Shown: positions 28,040 through 37,537 of the stretch, piece by piece
Position numbering within the stretch: the first letter of the stretch is position 1
How the letters are laid out: every line of letters begins with the position of its first letter
DNA from: JBJXGE01 sp046154185
GTDB lineage: Bacteria; Planctomycetota; UBA8108; UBA1146; JAJFFE01
Assembly (NCBI GenBank): GCA_046154185.1
Contig: JBJXGE010000012.1
Coordinates: 62,001 to 126,000 of the forward strand
DNA length: 64,000 nucleotides
Direction of reading: 5' to 3'
Made by a program: the position numbers and the translations under genes
The notes under the pieces: model-generated
Told to the model about the DNA's origin: nothing
The model's database searches: none
What the model saw: only the letters and a program-made list of their open reading frames with translations

Positions 28040-30595
28040 GTGGGAGTTCGAGTTTTTCTGCTCGCCAAGGAACTCAATCTGACTACCAAGCAGATCATGG
28101 ATGTTTTGAAGGAGAGCGGCATCGAAGTCGCTAGCCATCTCGCGTCGGTACAAGACGACGTCGCTGATGCGTTGCGACGCAAAACGAGCGGCGGTGCCGC
28201 CGCTGCGCCGCCGCGGCGGGCGGCCGGTGCTGCCGAAAAGGGTGCATCCGAGAAGGCGCCGACCGTCGCGCCGAAATCCGGCGGAGCGGCGAGCGGAACG
28301 CGTCCGACAGCGCCGCCCATGCCACCTTCGGTATTCGTGCCAAAGCCGGCGGTGCGGCCAGTCGGACCGATCATCGTGCGACGACCCGTTGTCACTCCGC
28401 CGCGACCAGAGCCGGGCGCAATGCAAGGTCGACCGCAACGCATGGATCGGCCGGGTTCGATGGAGTCGGCGCCCGCGCGCGGACGAAGCGATTTTGGCGG
28501 CGCAGGAAGATTCGATGCGCCGCGCCGACCGGATGGTCCACCGTCGGGTCGCATGGATGCGCCACCGACTGCGAACGATCCGGATCGTCGTCGCCGCGTG
28601 CGTTTCTTTCCCGGACAAACACCTTCGTACGGTGGTGGTGGTGGAGGCGGTGGCGGTGCCGGCTCGAGCGAACGACGAGGTCGACACGCGGGTTCGGGCG
28701 GTCGGCGGCAGGAGCGGTTCTCGGACGATAATGCAGATCGGCGTGGCGGACGCCCCGGCAAGGGCGGCCGGCGACCGACGATGCAGCCGTTGTCGGCTTC
28801 GGCGAGCGAAACCGTCATCATGGAGAAGCCGAGCGCGGTGACGGTCAGTTTGCCGCTGACGCTCAAGGATCTATCCCCCGTCATCGGCGTCAAGCAATCG
28901 CAAATCTTGCAATTGCTCATGCGCGAAAATGTCATGGTTCACATCAATAGCAGTCTGACTGAAGAGATGCTGCTCTTGATCGGCGAAAAATTCGGCGTCG
29001 ATATCACCGTGCAGGAATCCGCCAAGCTCGAATCAACTCTCGATGAACTCGAGGCCCAGTCCGACCCGGCGGAACAACTCGTGCCGCGACCACCGGTCGT
29101 CACGTTTCTCGGTCATGTCGACCACGGCAAGACGTCATTGCTCGACAAGATTCGCGAGACGCGAGTCGCGCTCGGCGAAGCCGGCGGCATCACGCAACAC
29201 ATGAGCGCGTACCGCGTCGATCACAACAATCGACACGTCGTCTTCATCGACACACCCGGCCACAAGGCTTTTACGGAGATGCGCGCGCGCGGCGCGAATG
29301 TCACGGACGTGGTCGTACTCGTCGTCGCCGCCGATGACGGCCCAATGCCGCAGACCGAAGAAGCCATCCAGCACGCGCAAGCCGCGAACGTGCCGATCGT
29401 CGTAGCGCTCAACAAGATCGACCGACCTGCCGCCAACGTGGCACGCACCAAGCAGCAACTCACCGCACTTGGCCTCACGCCGCCCGAGTGGGGTGGCAAC
29501 ACCGAGATGGTGGAAGTTTCCGCGTTGACCGGGCAAGGCATCGATGCGCTGCTCGAAGTGCTGACGCTCGAAACCGAGATCCTGGAACTCAAGGCAAACC
29601 CGAACCGCGCCGCAATTGGCACGATACTCGATGCCAAAGCGACAACGGGCCGCGGCATCGTGACGACCGCTTTGATCCAAAACGGCACGTTGCGGCCCGG
29701 CGATACAGTGCTGTGCGGCGCCGCTTGGGGCCGTGTGCGAACGCTGCAATCGACGACCGGCGTGGTTCTCGAAGCCGCCGGACCTGCGACGCCGATCGAA
29801 CTCACCGGACTCGATAGCATTCCCGAGGCGGGTGACCGGCTCTATAGCGTCGAGCAGGAGCGGGCGCGGACGATCGCGGATGAGCGCAAACGCAAGGTCC
29901 GCGAAGCGGAGCGCGCGATTCGTTCGCACGTCACCTTGGAGAACCTGATGTCGCACTTATCGAAGAGCACGACCAAGGAAGTCAAAGTCATCGTCAAGGT
30001 CGACGTCAACGGCAGCAAAGAGGTCGTGCGCGACCAAATACAGAGCTTGAGCACCGACGAAGTACGCTTCCGCATCCTGCTCGCCGGCGTCGGCGAGATT
30101 TCCGAGTCCGACGTTACGCTTGCGGACGCCTCGGATGCGCTGATCATCGGGTTCCACGTCGTCGCCAACGAACGCGCGCGCAGCCTCGCGAAAGAGAAGA
30201 ATGTTGAGATCCGCACCTACCAAGTGCTCTACCAACTCGGTGATGACATGCACCAGGCACTTGAAGGACTGCTCTCGCCCGAACTCTCCGAAGAAATCAT
30301 GGCGACGGTCGAGATTCGCCAGGTCTTCAAATCTTCGAAGCTCGGCAATATCGCCGGTTGCATGGTGAAGAGCGGCGCGATTCGGCGCGACAACCCAGTG
30401 CGGCTGATTCGCGACGGCAGCATTGTTTACCAGGGCAAGCTGGCGTCGCTCAAGCGCGGCAAGGATGACGCGAGCGACGTGAAGGAAGGCTTCGAGTGCG
30501 GGCTTGTCATCACCGATTACGATGACATCAAAGTCGGCGACGTGGTGGAGAGTTTCCGCATCGTCAAGAAAGCGCGCAAACTCGGCAATGCTTGA
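28040..30595 (+). CDS. infB: Translation initiation factor IF-2
   Basis: GTPase that places initiator tRNA on the ribosome. The N-terminal IF2N-type domain is GVRVFLLAKELNLTTKQIM onward (about 1-50). A long Pro/Arg/Gly-rich linker (about 50-270) includes a run of nine glycines. A second IF2N domain precedes the G domain: GHVDHGKTSLLD (G1), DTPGHKAF (G3), ALNKIDRP (G4) and SALTG (G5). Domains II-IV and the fMet-tRNA-binding C-terminal domain follow. GTG start with GAGGAGG upstream. Length 851 is in the normal range. Confidence 0.98.
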   Translation: MGVRVFLLAKELNLTTKQIMDVLKESGIEVASHLASVQDDVADALRRKTSGGAAAAPPRRAAGAAEKGASEKAPTVAPKSGGAASGTRPTAPPMPPSVFVPKPAVRPVGPIIVRRPVVTPPRPEPGAMQGRPQRMDRPGSMESAPARGRSDFGGAGRFDAPRRPDGPPSGRMDAPPTANDPDRRRRVRFFPGQTPSYGGGGGGGGGAGSSERRGRHAGSGGRRQERFSDDNADRRGGRPGKGGRRPTMQPLSASASETVIMEKPSAVTVSLPLTLKDLSPVIGVKQSQILQLLMRENVMVHINSSLTEEMLLLIGEKFGVDITVQESAKLESTLDELEAQSDPAEQLVPRPPVVTFLGHVDHGKTSLLDKIRETRVALGEAGGITQHMSAYRVDHNNRHVVFIDTPGHKAFTEMRARGANVTDVVVLVVAADDGPMPQTEEAIQHAQAANVPIVVALNKIDRPAANVARTKQQLTALGLTPPEWGGNTEMVEVSALTGQGIDALLEVLTLETEILELKANPNRAAIGTILDAKATTGRGIVTTALIQNGTLRPGDTVLCGAAWGRVRTLQSTTGVVLEAAGPATPIELTGLDSIPEAGDRLYSVEQERARTIADERKRKVREAERAIRSHVTLENLMSHLSKSTTKEVKVIVKVDVNGSKEVVRDQIQSLSTDEVRFRILLAGVGEISESDVTLADASDALIIGFHVVANERARSLAKEKNVEIRTYQVLYQLGDDMHQALEGLLSPELSEEIMATVEIRQVFKSSKLGNIAGCMVKSGAIRRDNPVRLIRDGSIVYQGKLASLKRGKDDASDVKEGFECGLVITDYDDIKVGDVVESFRIVKKARKLGNA

Positions 30596-30628
30596 CGCGA
30601 TGCCACGTGAATCACGATCGGCGAAGGC

Positions 30629-31039
30629 GTGAAGGATCTGCGCAAAGGACGGGTCTCTTCTTTCCTGCGCGAAGAGATCGCGGACATCCTGCACCGCGAG
30701 CTGCGCGACCCGCGCATCGGGTTCTTGACGATCACGCAGGTCGAGCCAACTGCCGACCTGCGAGAAGCCGAAGTCAGGGTTTCCATCCTCGGCAGTCCGG
30801 CCGACCAACGCAAAACACTGCGCGGATTGGAAGATGCGCGCGTCTTCATTCAGCGCCACCTCGCAACCCGCCACCGCTGGCGCCACACGCCGGTCCTGCG
30901 CTTCGTGCTCGACGAGAGTTTCCAAAAACAAACCGAACTCGATGCGTTGCTCAAGCAGGCGCGCGACGAAGACGAAGCGGCGGCGAATCAGCGCCAGCGC
31001 AGCCAGTCCAATGAAGTGGATCCGCCGGCGAAGTCCTGA
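30629..31039 (+). CDS. rbfA: Ribosome-binding factor A
   Basis: Small KH-fold protein that binds 16S rRNA during late 30S maturation. Family features: RVSSFLREEIADILHREL at the N-terminus, DPRIGFLTITQVEPTADLR, then AEVRVSILG and LRFVLDES. The last 25 residues are a charged Gln/Glu/Asp tail. GTG start preceded by GGCGAAGGC. Third gene of nusA-infB-rbfA. truB or a DHH phosphoesterase, often next, is absent; a convergent gene follows instead. Confidence 0.95.
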   Translation: MKDLRKGRVSSFLREEIADILHRELRDPRIGFLTITQVEPTADLREAEVRVSILGSPADQRKTLRGLEDARVFIQRHLATRHRWRHTPVLRFVLDESFQKQTELDALLKQARDEDEAAANQRQRSQSNEVDPPAKS

Positions 31040-31158
31040 CGCTATCGAGTGCCGGTTGGCTTTGGTCGGGGAGCGCCGCCCAGTTCAACGCACCTGTAGT
31101 CTTCGCCGCGTGATCACCAGGTCGAACGCCCCCCCACGGGCTATTCGAACGCGAGTGT

Positions 31159-32655
31159 TTACTTCGGCGCCGGAACTTTATCCGCGGCGAGTGTCGTGCG
31201 ATTGCGACCCTGGCGCTTCGCGCTATAGAGCGCGGCGTCCGCGGCCTTCAATAGGTCATCGCCGACATCAGTCGACGCGACGCCCGACGACACCGTGAGC
31301 TTGAGGGGTGCGCTCGGATCGGTGTTGCTCGCGGGCGCCTGGTCCGGGATCCGTTCGAAACTCGTCTCGGAAATAAGTTGGCGCAACCGCTCGGCGAGAT
31401 TCAAAGCCGCTTCGATATCAGTTTCCGGCAAGATCATCACGAACTCGTCTCCGCCGTAGCGGCACACATAGTCACTCTCGCGCACACAGCTCAGCAAGAT
31501 GCCGGCAACCGTGCGTAAAACGGAGTCACCTTGCGCATGTCCGTAGGTGTCGTTGATCGTTTTGAAATCATCGAGATCGATGAAGATTGTCGAGAGCGGA
31601 CGCTGAAAGCGCTGCGCGCGCCGCACCTCCGCCTCCATTTGCGTCAGTAAGTACCGCCGGTTGTAGACACCGGTCAACGGATCGCTAATGGTCAGCGACG
31701 TGAGATTGACCTGCAGCCGCAAATTGCTCAACCGCAGTGCAATGATCTCGGCGACCGTCCGGAGAATGTCATCTTGCCAAGCCGCGAGTTCGGGATTGGA
31801 TTCGATCAACTGGCAGTCGCGCCGGTCGAGCCTCACTTCGAGGAGACCAATGGCGCGGTCTTTCTCGGTGAGACGATAGAGTCGCACTTCGGGTTGACGC
31901 GGCTGCTCGCCGGTCTCGAGATACCGCGCATAACGCTGGAGTTTCTCCGCATGGCGCTGCGGGCCGTCGACGCTCGTCGAGTGCGCGAGTCGCAGGCCGT
32001 CGGCGTGCGAAAGCACGATCGTCACTTCTTGGCATTGAAACCCGCCCGCGGTTAGAAACTCCGCCGCGCACGCGCACATCGATTCTTCGTCGGTTGCTCC
32101 GAGCAACAAGCTCGCGAGCTTTGGCGCGCAGCGGATGCGCTGCGTAAAGTGATAAATGCTGTGGAACGTCTGAACGGCCTCGTTGGCGAGTCGCTTCTGC
32201 CGGTCATGCATGACGGTATCACGGTTACTGCTATCCGGCCGAAAAAAGTAGAGCCAGCGCGGCGGTGAGCCCGGCAGTAGCACCAATGCACCGGCAGATT
32301 CGACGGCGGTGTCCTGCCCGTCTTTCAGTCGCAGTCGAACCGGACCATTTTCCTGCGACGGGTCCATTCCGACTTCGCCGATCGCGAGAAATGCCGTGTG
32401 CGATTGCGGATGGAAGAGATCGAGCGGCGAGAAACCTGGCTGCTTGAGCGCGTCCGCAGTCAGATTCGCCATCTTAAGAAATCGTTGATTGGTTGCGACG
32501 ACGCGCCGCCGCTGCTCATCGAGGACGAGCAGCGCGTCCGGTAGCGCGGCGACGATCGCCCACTCGAGTTGCTGCACCGCCAGCGGATCCAGCAGCACAA
32601 ACTCGGTTCCGTGCGTGACTCGTTTCGACACCCTGCCCCCCCACGTAGGTTGCAT
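31159..32655 (-). CDS. Diguanylate cyclase (PAS-like, GAF-like, GGDEF)
   Basis: A 498-residue cytoplasmic signalling protein. The N-terminal PAS-like part is about residues 25-125 (ALPDALLVLDEQRRRVVATN). A GAF-like segment (about 165-310) follows, then GGDEF from about 322. The active site YGGDEF is intact, with DPLTGVYNRRYL and FIDLDDFKTINDTYGH. RESD lies five residues before GGDEF, matching the RxxD product-inhibition site. It should therefore make cyclic di-GMP under feedback control. No membrane helix. Convergent to rbfA and divergent from xdhC. A GTG eight codons in, after a G-rich stretch, is an alternative start. Confidence 0.93.
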   Translation of the reverse strand: MQPTWGGRVSKRVTHGTEFVLLDPLAVQQLEWAIVAALPDALLVLDEQRRRVVATNQRFLKMANLTADALKQPGFSPLDLFHPQSHTAFLAIGEVGMDPSQENGPVRLRLKDGQDTAVESAGALVLLPGSPPRWLYFFRPDSSNRDTVMHDRQKRLANEAVQTFHSIYHFTQRIRCAPKLASLLLGATDEESMCACAAEFLTAGGFQCQEVTIVLSHADGLRLAHSTSVDGPQRHAEKLQRYARYLETGEQPRQPEVRLYRLTEKDRAIGLLEVRLDRRDCQLIESNPELAAWQDDILRTVAEIIALRLSNLRLQVNLTSLTISDPLTGVYNRRYLLTQMEAEVRRAQRFQRPLSTIFIDLDDFKTINDTYGHAQGDSVLRTVAGILLSCVRESDYVCRYGGDEFVMILPETDIEAALNLAERLRQLISETSFERIPDQAPASNTDPSAPLKLTVSSGVASTDVGDDLLKAADAALYSAKRQGRNRTTLAADKVPAPK

Positions 32656-32907
32656 ACATCGCCAGATAAGTATCTGATGTCGTGTCGCTAACGGCCACGC
32701 GCGGGTGCGAGTAGCGGACCTAAGCGGCGCCTGGCCATGGAGATAGTCGGCGACCGTGATCGGTCTTCGCTGCGGGCGTCGGCGCGGGCAGCGTTCGTCC
32801 CACGTTGTTTACAACTCGATAACCGGTGAGAGAATCACGACCCAGCTTGCGGCCAGGAGGGCAGTGATCGAGTCGCGATCGTCAGCGTTTTCTTGACGGG
32901 AAATTCG

Positions 32908-33741
32908 ATGCTAGAAATCTTTCGAGAAGCAGCCCACCTCATCGAGTCCGGCCGGCGCGGCGCGCTCGCGACGATCATCTCGACGCAGGGTTCAACGCCC
33001 GGCAAAGAAACCGCTAAGCTGTTGATACGCGACGATGGCAGTACGCTCGGCACCGTCGGCGGCGGGTGCAGCGAAGCGGAAGTTTGGCGATTGGCGATGG
33101 AAGTCATCGCCACCGATGAGCCCCGCCGCATGAGCTTTCGTTTGACCGCCGCGACCGCCGCGGAGACTGGCCTCTTGTGCGGCGGCAGTTTCGAAGTCTT
33201 CATCGAGCCGATCGGCAATCCGGTCGTTTACATCTTTGGCGCCGGCCATTGCGCCCGAAGTCTCGCGCGCACCCTGGCGCCGCTCGAGTACGGCATCGTC
33301 GTGATCGACGATCGCGAGAGTTACGCCGCCCCGCAGTTCTTTCCACCCCAAACACGCACACTGGTACGCGAGTTTGAATCGTGCTTCGCGGATTTATCGA
33401 TTGGCCCCAGCTCTTACATCATCATCGTGACGCGCGGCCATCAGCACGATGAGTGCGTCCTCGAACAGGCCGTGCGAACACCCGCGCGTTATGTCGGATT
33501 GATTGGGAGTCGCGGCAAGATCGGCGCGATTTGCAAAAACCTCGCGCGGCGTGGCGTTCGACCCGAGCAACTTGACCATGTGCGGGCGCCGATTGGTCTC
33601 GATATCGGTTCGCGCACACCGGATGAAATTGCGATCGCGATTGCCGCCGAGATCATCGCGTTTCGCCGCGGCCTCGCGCCCGAACCCCGAATCCCCTTGC
33701 GCGCGCGCAAATCGGCGCCCGTGGAGGCGAGCTCCAGTTAG
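32908..33741 (+). CDS. XdhC/CoxI-family protein
   Basis: About 277 residues. The N-terminal XdhC_CoxI part has ATIISTQGSTPGKETAKLLI and GTVGGGCSEAEV. A C-terminal Rossmann-type part has IFGAGHCARSLARTLAPL and YVGLIGSRGKI. The family sulfurates and inserts molybdenum cofactor into xanthine dehydrogenase or CO dehydrogenase-type enzymes. No such partner enzyme is in this window, so its client is unknown. I chose the ATG at 32908; a TTG lies 15 bases upstream. The stop overlaps the convergent methyltransferase gene by four bases. Confidence 0.9.
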   Translation: MLEIFREAAHLIESGRRGALATIISTQGSTPGKETAKLLIRDDGSTLGTVGGGCSEAEVWRLAMEVIATDEPRRMSFRLTAATAAETGLLCGGSFEVFIEPIGNPVVYIFGAGHCARSLARTLAPLEYGIVVIDDRESYAAPQFFPPQTRTLVREFESCFADLSIGPSSYIIIVTRGHQHDECVLEQAVRTPARYVGLIGSRGKIGAICKNLARRGVRPEQLDHVRAPIGLDIGSRTPDEIAIAIAAEIIAFRRGLAPEPRIPLRARKSAPVEASSS

Positions 33742-34619
33742 GCGCCGCCAGCGTCCGCGTTGCCGGGCTTATGCGCTTCGACATAGACGACGGACGCCAG
33801 CGACTGCGCGCCGCGCCAGCGCGCGAAAAACAAGTCCGGCCACTTGAAGATCGAACAAAGCGCCTGGAGCGGCAGCGTCAAACGACTTTGCCACGCCGGC
33901 TTTCCGCAGCTCAGCACGAACGCGAGCGACTCGGCGCATAACCACGCGCAGGTCGAGCAGGGACCGCAGTAGACCCCCCCCTCGTCGACGCAAAATCCCG
34001 CGAGTTCGAGTTCCAGCCGCAAACCCGGCAGCGTCCAGCGGCGAAAGTCCGCTGGTGCGGCGTGAAACGGCTGGAGAAACGGCACGACGATCAGCAACTT
34101 GGCGTGCGGCTTCAGCACGCGCCGCGCCTCCTCGATGGCGCGGATCGGCGCCGCGACATGTTCGAGCACGGCGATGTTAAAAAGCGCGTCGACGCTCGCG
34201 TCGGCGAGCGGCAGCGCTTCGCCATCGCACACCAAGTCGACATTGGGATACGGCAAGATATCGATGTTGAGAAAACGCGGATGACGCCGATCGTTCCCGG
34301 CGCCGAGATCCACCACGAGCCCGCCCGCATCTGCGAGTGGCGCGTACCGGCGCGCCACATCGGGGCCGGTGACCAATACGGGCGAGAACAGCCGAAACAA
34401 GAGCGGATACCAACGACTGTTTCGCAGCCTCCCACGCCATCCGCCGAGATACTGAGACTCGGCCACGACCGGTGCGCTCAATCGTAACCAGGGTTTGCCC
34501 GCGACCGATGGATAGTCCGTTTGGCAACTCGGGCAATGGAGCAGCGCGGTTCGGCGCTCGAAATGTCCCCGACACTTCGGGCACACGAGGCGCTCCAGCC
34601 AAGGTGAGGCGGCGCTCAT
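33738..34619 (-). CDS. SAM-dependent methyltransferase with N-terminal zinc ribbon
   Basis: A 293-residue protein. The first 40 residues form a Trm112-like ribbon with CPKC and CPSC pairs. The class I methyltransferase core follows: VVDLGAGNDRRHPRFLNIDI (motif I), LPLADASVDALFNIAVLEHV and RRVLKPHAKLLIVVPFLQP. Its ATG overlaps the stop of the glycosyltransferase gene (ATGA), so it belongs to the sugar-modification operon and probably methylates a glycan or lipid-linked sugar. Exact substrate unknown. Confidence 0.88.
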   Translation of the reverse strand: MSAASPWLERLVCPKCRGHFERRTALLHCPSCQTDYPSVAGKPWLRLSAPVVAESQYLGGWRGRLRNSRWYPLLFRLFSPVLVTGPDVARRYAPLADAGGLVVDLGAGNDRRHPRFLNIDILPYPNVDLVCDGEALPLADASVDALFNIAVLEHVAAPIRAIEEARRVLKPHAKLLIVVPFLQPFHAAPADFRRWTLPGLRLELELAGFCVDEGGVYCGPCSTCAWLCAESLAFVLSCGKPAWQSRLTLPLQALCSIFKWPDLFFARWRGAQSLASVVYVEAHKPGNADAGGA

Positions 34620-35605
34620 GGAGCTTGTTGCTTCGGTGCGTTGACTTCGCTGCGAATCAGGTAATACGGCCGATCCTTGACTTCGATCATGATGCGACCG
34701 ATGTACTCACCGATAAAACCGAGCGCCATCACCTGCAATCCGAAAAGGAGAAAAAACGCCGAGAATGAGAGCAGCACCCACCACACTTGTGAACCGCCGT
34801 AAACCAGCCAAAGCACGAGGAAGAATAGCGCCAGCACGAAACCGATGACGGCAAACAACAATCCACCGAGCGAAATAAACTGAATCGGCATGATCGAGTA
34901 ACCGGTCAGCAAGTCGAAGTTCATCGACACGAGTTTGAGGAAGTGATACTTCGAGGTGCCGGCGCCGCGCGGCGCGTGTTCGACCGGCACTTCGGCGATG
35001 CGCACACCCAGCCAGGAAATCAACGCGGTGAAGTACTTCGTCCGTTCGCGGCATAACAACAACTTGTCGATGACATCGCGCCGATAGGCCCGCAGTAAAC
35101 AGCCGTAATCGCGCAGCGCCACCCCCGTGAGTTTCCCCACCATCCAGTTGACGAATCTCGATGGCAACGTGCGCAAAATCGAATCGTGGCGGCGCATTCG
35201 CACACCCGCGACCACATCCGTCTCGTTGTCGAGGCGGGCAAGCAACTTTGGAATCTCTTCGGGAGGGTTTTGCAAGTCACCGTCGAGAGTCACGACGATG
35301 GCGCCGCGCACCGCGGCGAATCCGGCGTAGACCGCCGGATGTTGGCCGAAGTTGCGGGTGAAGTGAATCACTCGCACGCGCGGGTTGGCGCCCGCGAGTT
35401 CGTCGAGCAACGCCGCGGAGCGGTCGCGCGAGCCATCGTCGATATAGATGATTTCGTAGGGTTTCCCGAGCTGTTCAAGTACCGCGACGAGCCGCGAATT
35501 GAGCGCTGGGATGTTTCCTTCTTCGTTGAAGATCGGAATAACGATCGAATACTCAGGACGCGAATCGTCCGTGCTAGTCTTTCCTGCGTCTCTTAACGCC
35601 GGCAT
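34616..35605 (-). CDS. Family 2 glycosyltransferase with two C-terminal membrane helices (ArnC/DPM1-like)
   Basis: Transfers a sugar from a nucleotide donor to a polyprenyl phosphate at the inner membrane. GT-A motifs: YSIVIPIFNEEGNIPALN, IIYIDDGSRDRSA, VTLDGDLQNPPEEIP and the family segment DYGCLLRAYRRDV. Two helices lie at about residues 236-262 and 273-298. This layout matches ArnC, GtrB and dolichol-phosphate mannose synthase. I chose the ATG at 35605, which has a strong AGAGGGAAG; an earlier frame start would overlap the upstream gene. With the ArnT-like gene before it, it could load undecaprenyl phosphate for transfer in the periplasm. Confidence 0.92.
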   Translation of the reverse strand: MPALRDAGKTSTDDSRPEYSIVIPIFNEEGNIPALNSRLVAVLEQLGKPYEIIYIDDGSRDRSAALLDELAGANPRVRVIHFTRNFGQHPAVYAGFAAVRGAIVVTLDGDLQNPPEEIPKLLARLDNETDVVAGVRMRRHDSILRTLPSRFVNWMVGKLTGVALRDYGCLLRAYRRDVIDKLLLCRERTKYFTALISWLGVRIAEVPVEHAPRGAGTSKYHFLKLVSMNFDLLTGYSIMPIQFISLGGLLFAVIGFVLALFFLVLWLVYGGSQVWWVLLSFSAFFLLFGLQVMALGFIGEYIGRIMIEVKDRPYYLIRSEVNAPKQQAP

Positions 35606-35639
35606 CTTCCCTCTTCCCCCCTGCCACCCGCGCTCGCGA

Positions 35640-37259
35640 TCATCGATGCACGATACGGTAAATCTCGACATCGCCGGCCGCCCGCTCGGCTTTCACCGTG
35701 TGCAGCAACTCGAGCGCCGGTCTGCTTTCGCGCGGCGCGGACCAAGCGTTTGTGCGCGCTATCTCTTGCAGCACGATATCCCACAATAAGCGCGGCCGCG
35801 AGCGCGCGAGTTGTGCTCGCGTGTACGCGAACACCTCGATCTGGCGGCAGCCAGCGAAATACAAGACATCCGCCAAATCAGCGAGCGGCAGAAAATCCGG
35901 CCGGCCATCAGCGTAGAAGGCGACGTTGCCATCCGGATCCATGATCTTCACGTCGGGTCCGAGGTGCTCACGAATCCATCGCCCGGCGAGTTCTTGATGG
36001 CTCGGCGCTAGACCATATTCCGGAGTCAGGGGTCGAGCAACGAGCATGGCGGCGAGCGTCACCCACAGTACGCGAGGTAACCAGTCGACCGCGCCCGGCC
36101 GCCAAAGTCGTGCGCGCCACGAAGCGCGGAGCTCCGCGAGTCCGATGGCGATCCAACACGCAAAAGGCGCGCAGAAGGCCAAGAACAAGCGGCTGCTATC
36201 GTAGAAGAATGCCAGCGTGGCGATATAAAACAGCGTGAGGAGGACGAACCAGCCGTCAATAAACGTTAGCCGCGGCACGTGCCGGCGTAGCAACAAGCCG
36301 ACGACGAGGAAGGGCGCCAACACGTAGCCGCACACGCGCGCGATGTTTTCGAAATGCTTCCGCACATTGCGCCACCACGCGCGCGCCACACCGCTCGGAT
36401 CGGCGTAGAACGCCTCACTGATCGATAGCGGCACGTAGTCTTCCATGGACGTGATCTGCGTTTCCCACAAGATGCGATCGCGCTCGGGAGTGAGTTCGAC
36501 GAGTTGCCGCCCCGCGCCGAAGAGACTCACGCCGCCCTTACTCGAAAGAACCCAGCGATCGGTCTTCAGATACGTGCCGGCCATCATCGGCAACACGAAG
36601 ACGGCGCAAGCCGCCGGCAAACAGACCGCCGCGATCAGCAGGCGCCCGCGATTCTCCCGCCGTGCAGTCCAAGACTTCGGACTCAGCGCGAGTCCGACGA
36701 GCGCCGCGGTCGTCACGACCACGAGACCCAGCACCTCCTGCCGCACCAGATACGCGGCGCCGGCGCAGAGTCCGGCGACCAAGCTGCGACGGATGCTGAC
36801 TTGCGTGAGCAGTCGCAAACAGGCCCAAAAGGCCAGCGCGAAGAAGAACGCATACGTCGCATGAGAGGAGACCCGCACCGACCAATAAACGTGAAATGGC
36901 AAGAGCGCCAAGAACAGAGCCGCGTGGCGCGCGACGCTGCTGCCGGCGACCTGCACCGCGATGCCGTACGCCGGCCAAACAGTCGCGGTCCCGACGAGCA
37001 CACCCAGTACACGTCCCGCGACTTCCATGTCGTCGAACAACAGATAGAACGGTGTCATCAGCAACGGAAAAAGCGGCGGCACAAAGTGCAAAAAGCCCGC
37101 CGCGAAATTGCCGGCGGCGAATTCCTTCACGCAATGAAAATCAAAATAGATTGCGTCGTAGTACTCGATATTCACCATGAAAGGCGCGAGCGCCGCGCGC
37201 GCGGCCAGCGCCAAACCCGCGATCGCGAGCACAGTTTTACGATCGGCGGAGACGTCCAT
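35640..37259 (-). CDS. GT-C integral membrane glycosyltransferase (ArnT/PMT-like)
   Basis: A 539-residue protein with about eleven membrane helices and a C-terminal periplasmic part. The first loop after helix 1 carries acidic residues (NIEYYDAIYFDF), as expected for the catalytic region of lipid-linked-sugar transferases. The C-terminal domain (about 420-539) includes ADGRPDFLPLADLADVLYF. It probably moves a sugar from a polyprenyl carrier onto lipid A, protein or glycan. The ATG is close to the first helix. The next gene starts 34 bases later. Substrate unknown. Confidence 0.85.
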   Translation of the reverse strand: MDVSADRKTVLAIAGLALAARAALAPFMVNIEYYDAIYFDFHCVKEFAAGNFAAGFLHFVPPLFPLLMTPFYLLFDDMEVAGRVLGVLVGTATVWPAYGIAVQVAGSSVARHAALFLALLPFHVYWSVRVSSHATYAFFFALAFWACLRLLTQVSIRRSLVAGLCAGAAYLVRQEVLGLVVVTTAALVGLALSPKSWTARRENRGRLLIAAVCLPAACAVFVLPMMAGTYLKTDRWVLSSKGGVSLFGAGRQLVELTPERDRILWETQITSMEDYVPLSISEAFYADPSGVARAWWRNVRKHFENIARVCGYVLAPFLVVGLLLRRHVPRLTFIDGWFVLLTLFYIATLAFFYDSSRLFLAFCAPFACWIAIGLAELRASWRARLWRPGAVDWLPRVLWVTLAAMLVARPLTPEYGLAPSHQELAGRWIREHLGPDVKIMDPDGNVAFYADGRPDFLPLADLADVLYFAGCRQIEVFAYTRAQLARSRPRLLWDIVLQEIARTNAWSAPRESRPALELLHTVKAERAAGDVEIYRIVHR

Positions 37260-37537
37260 ATTTTGCGTTGTCGTGCGACGATTCCAGTCGTACGCCGGCG
37301 ACTCTCCGGCAACGAGCCGACGCTGAGCTTCCGCCTCTGATTCGGCACGGCCGATCGCGGGACGCGCCGTTGTGCGCGGCGTCGAAGTCTAGGCGCTTTG
37401 TGCCAGTCCAACAAGTTGTGCTCGGATGGCCGATTGAATTGGCGCCGCCGATTCTGCATAGTACCCCGCCCGCTCGAGTCCGTGGCGGCGGGGCTCCATA
37501 ACGAGAAGTCTCGGATCGCGAAGCTGAGAGAGCCGTA

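Noticed and set aside
27670..28935. Long minus-strand frame opposite nusA and infB
   Set aside because: Composition is Pro/Arg/Ser-rich and mirrors the IF-2 linker; both genes on the other strand are certain.
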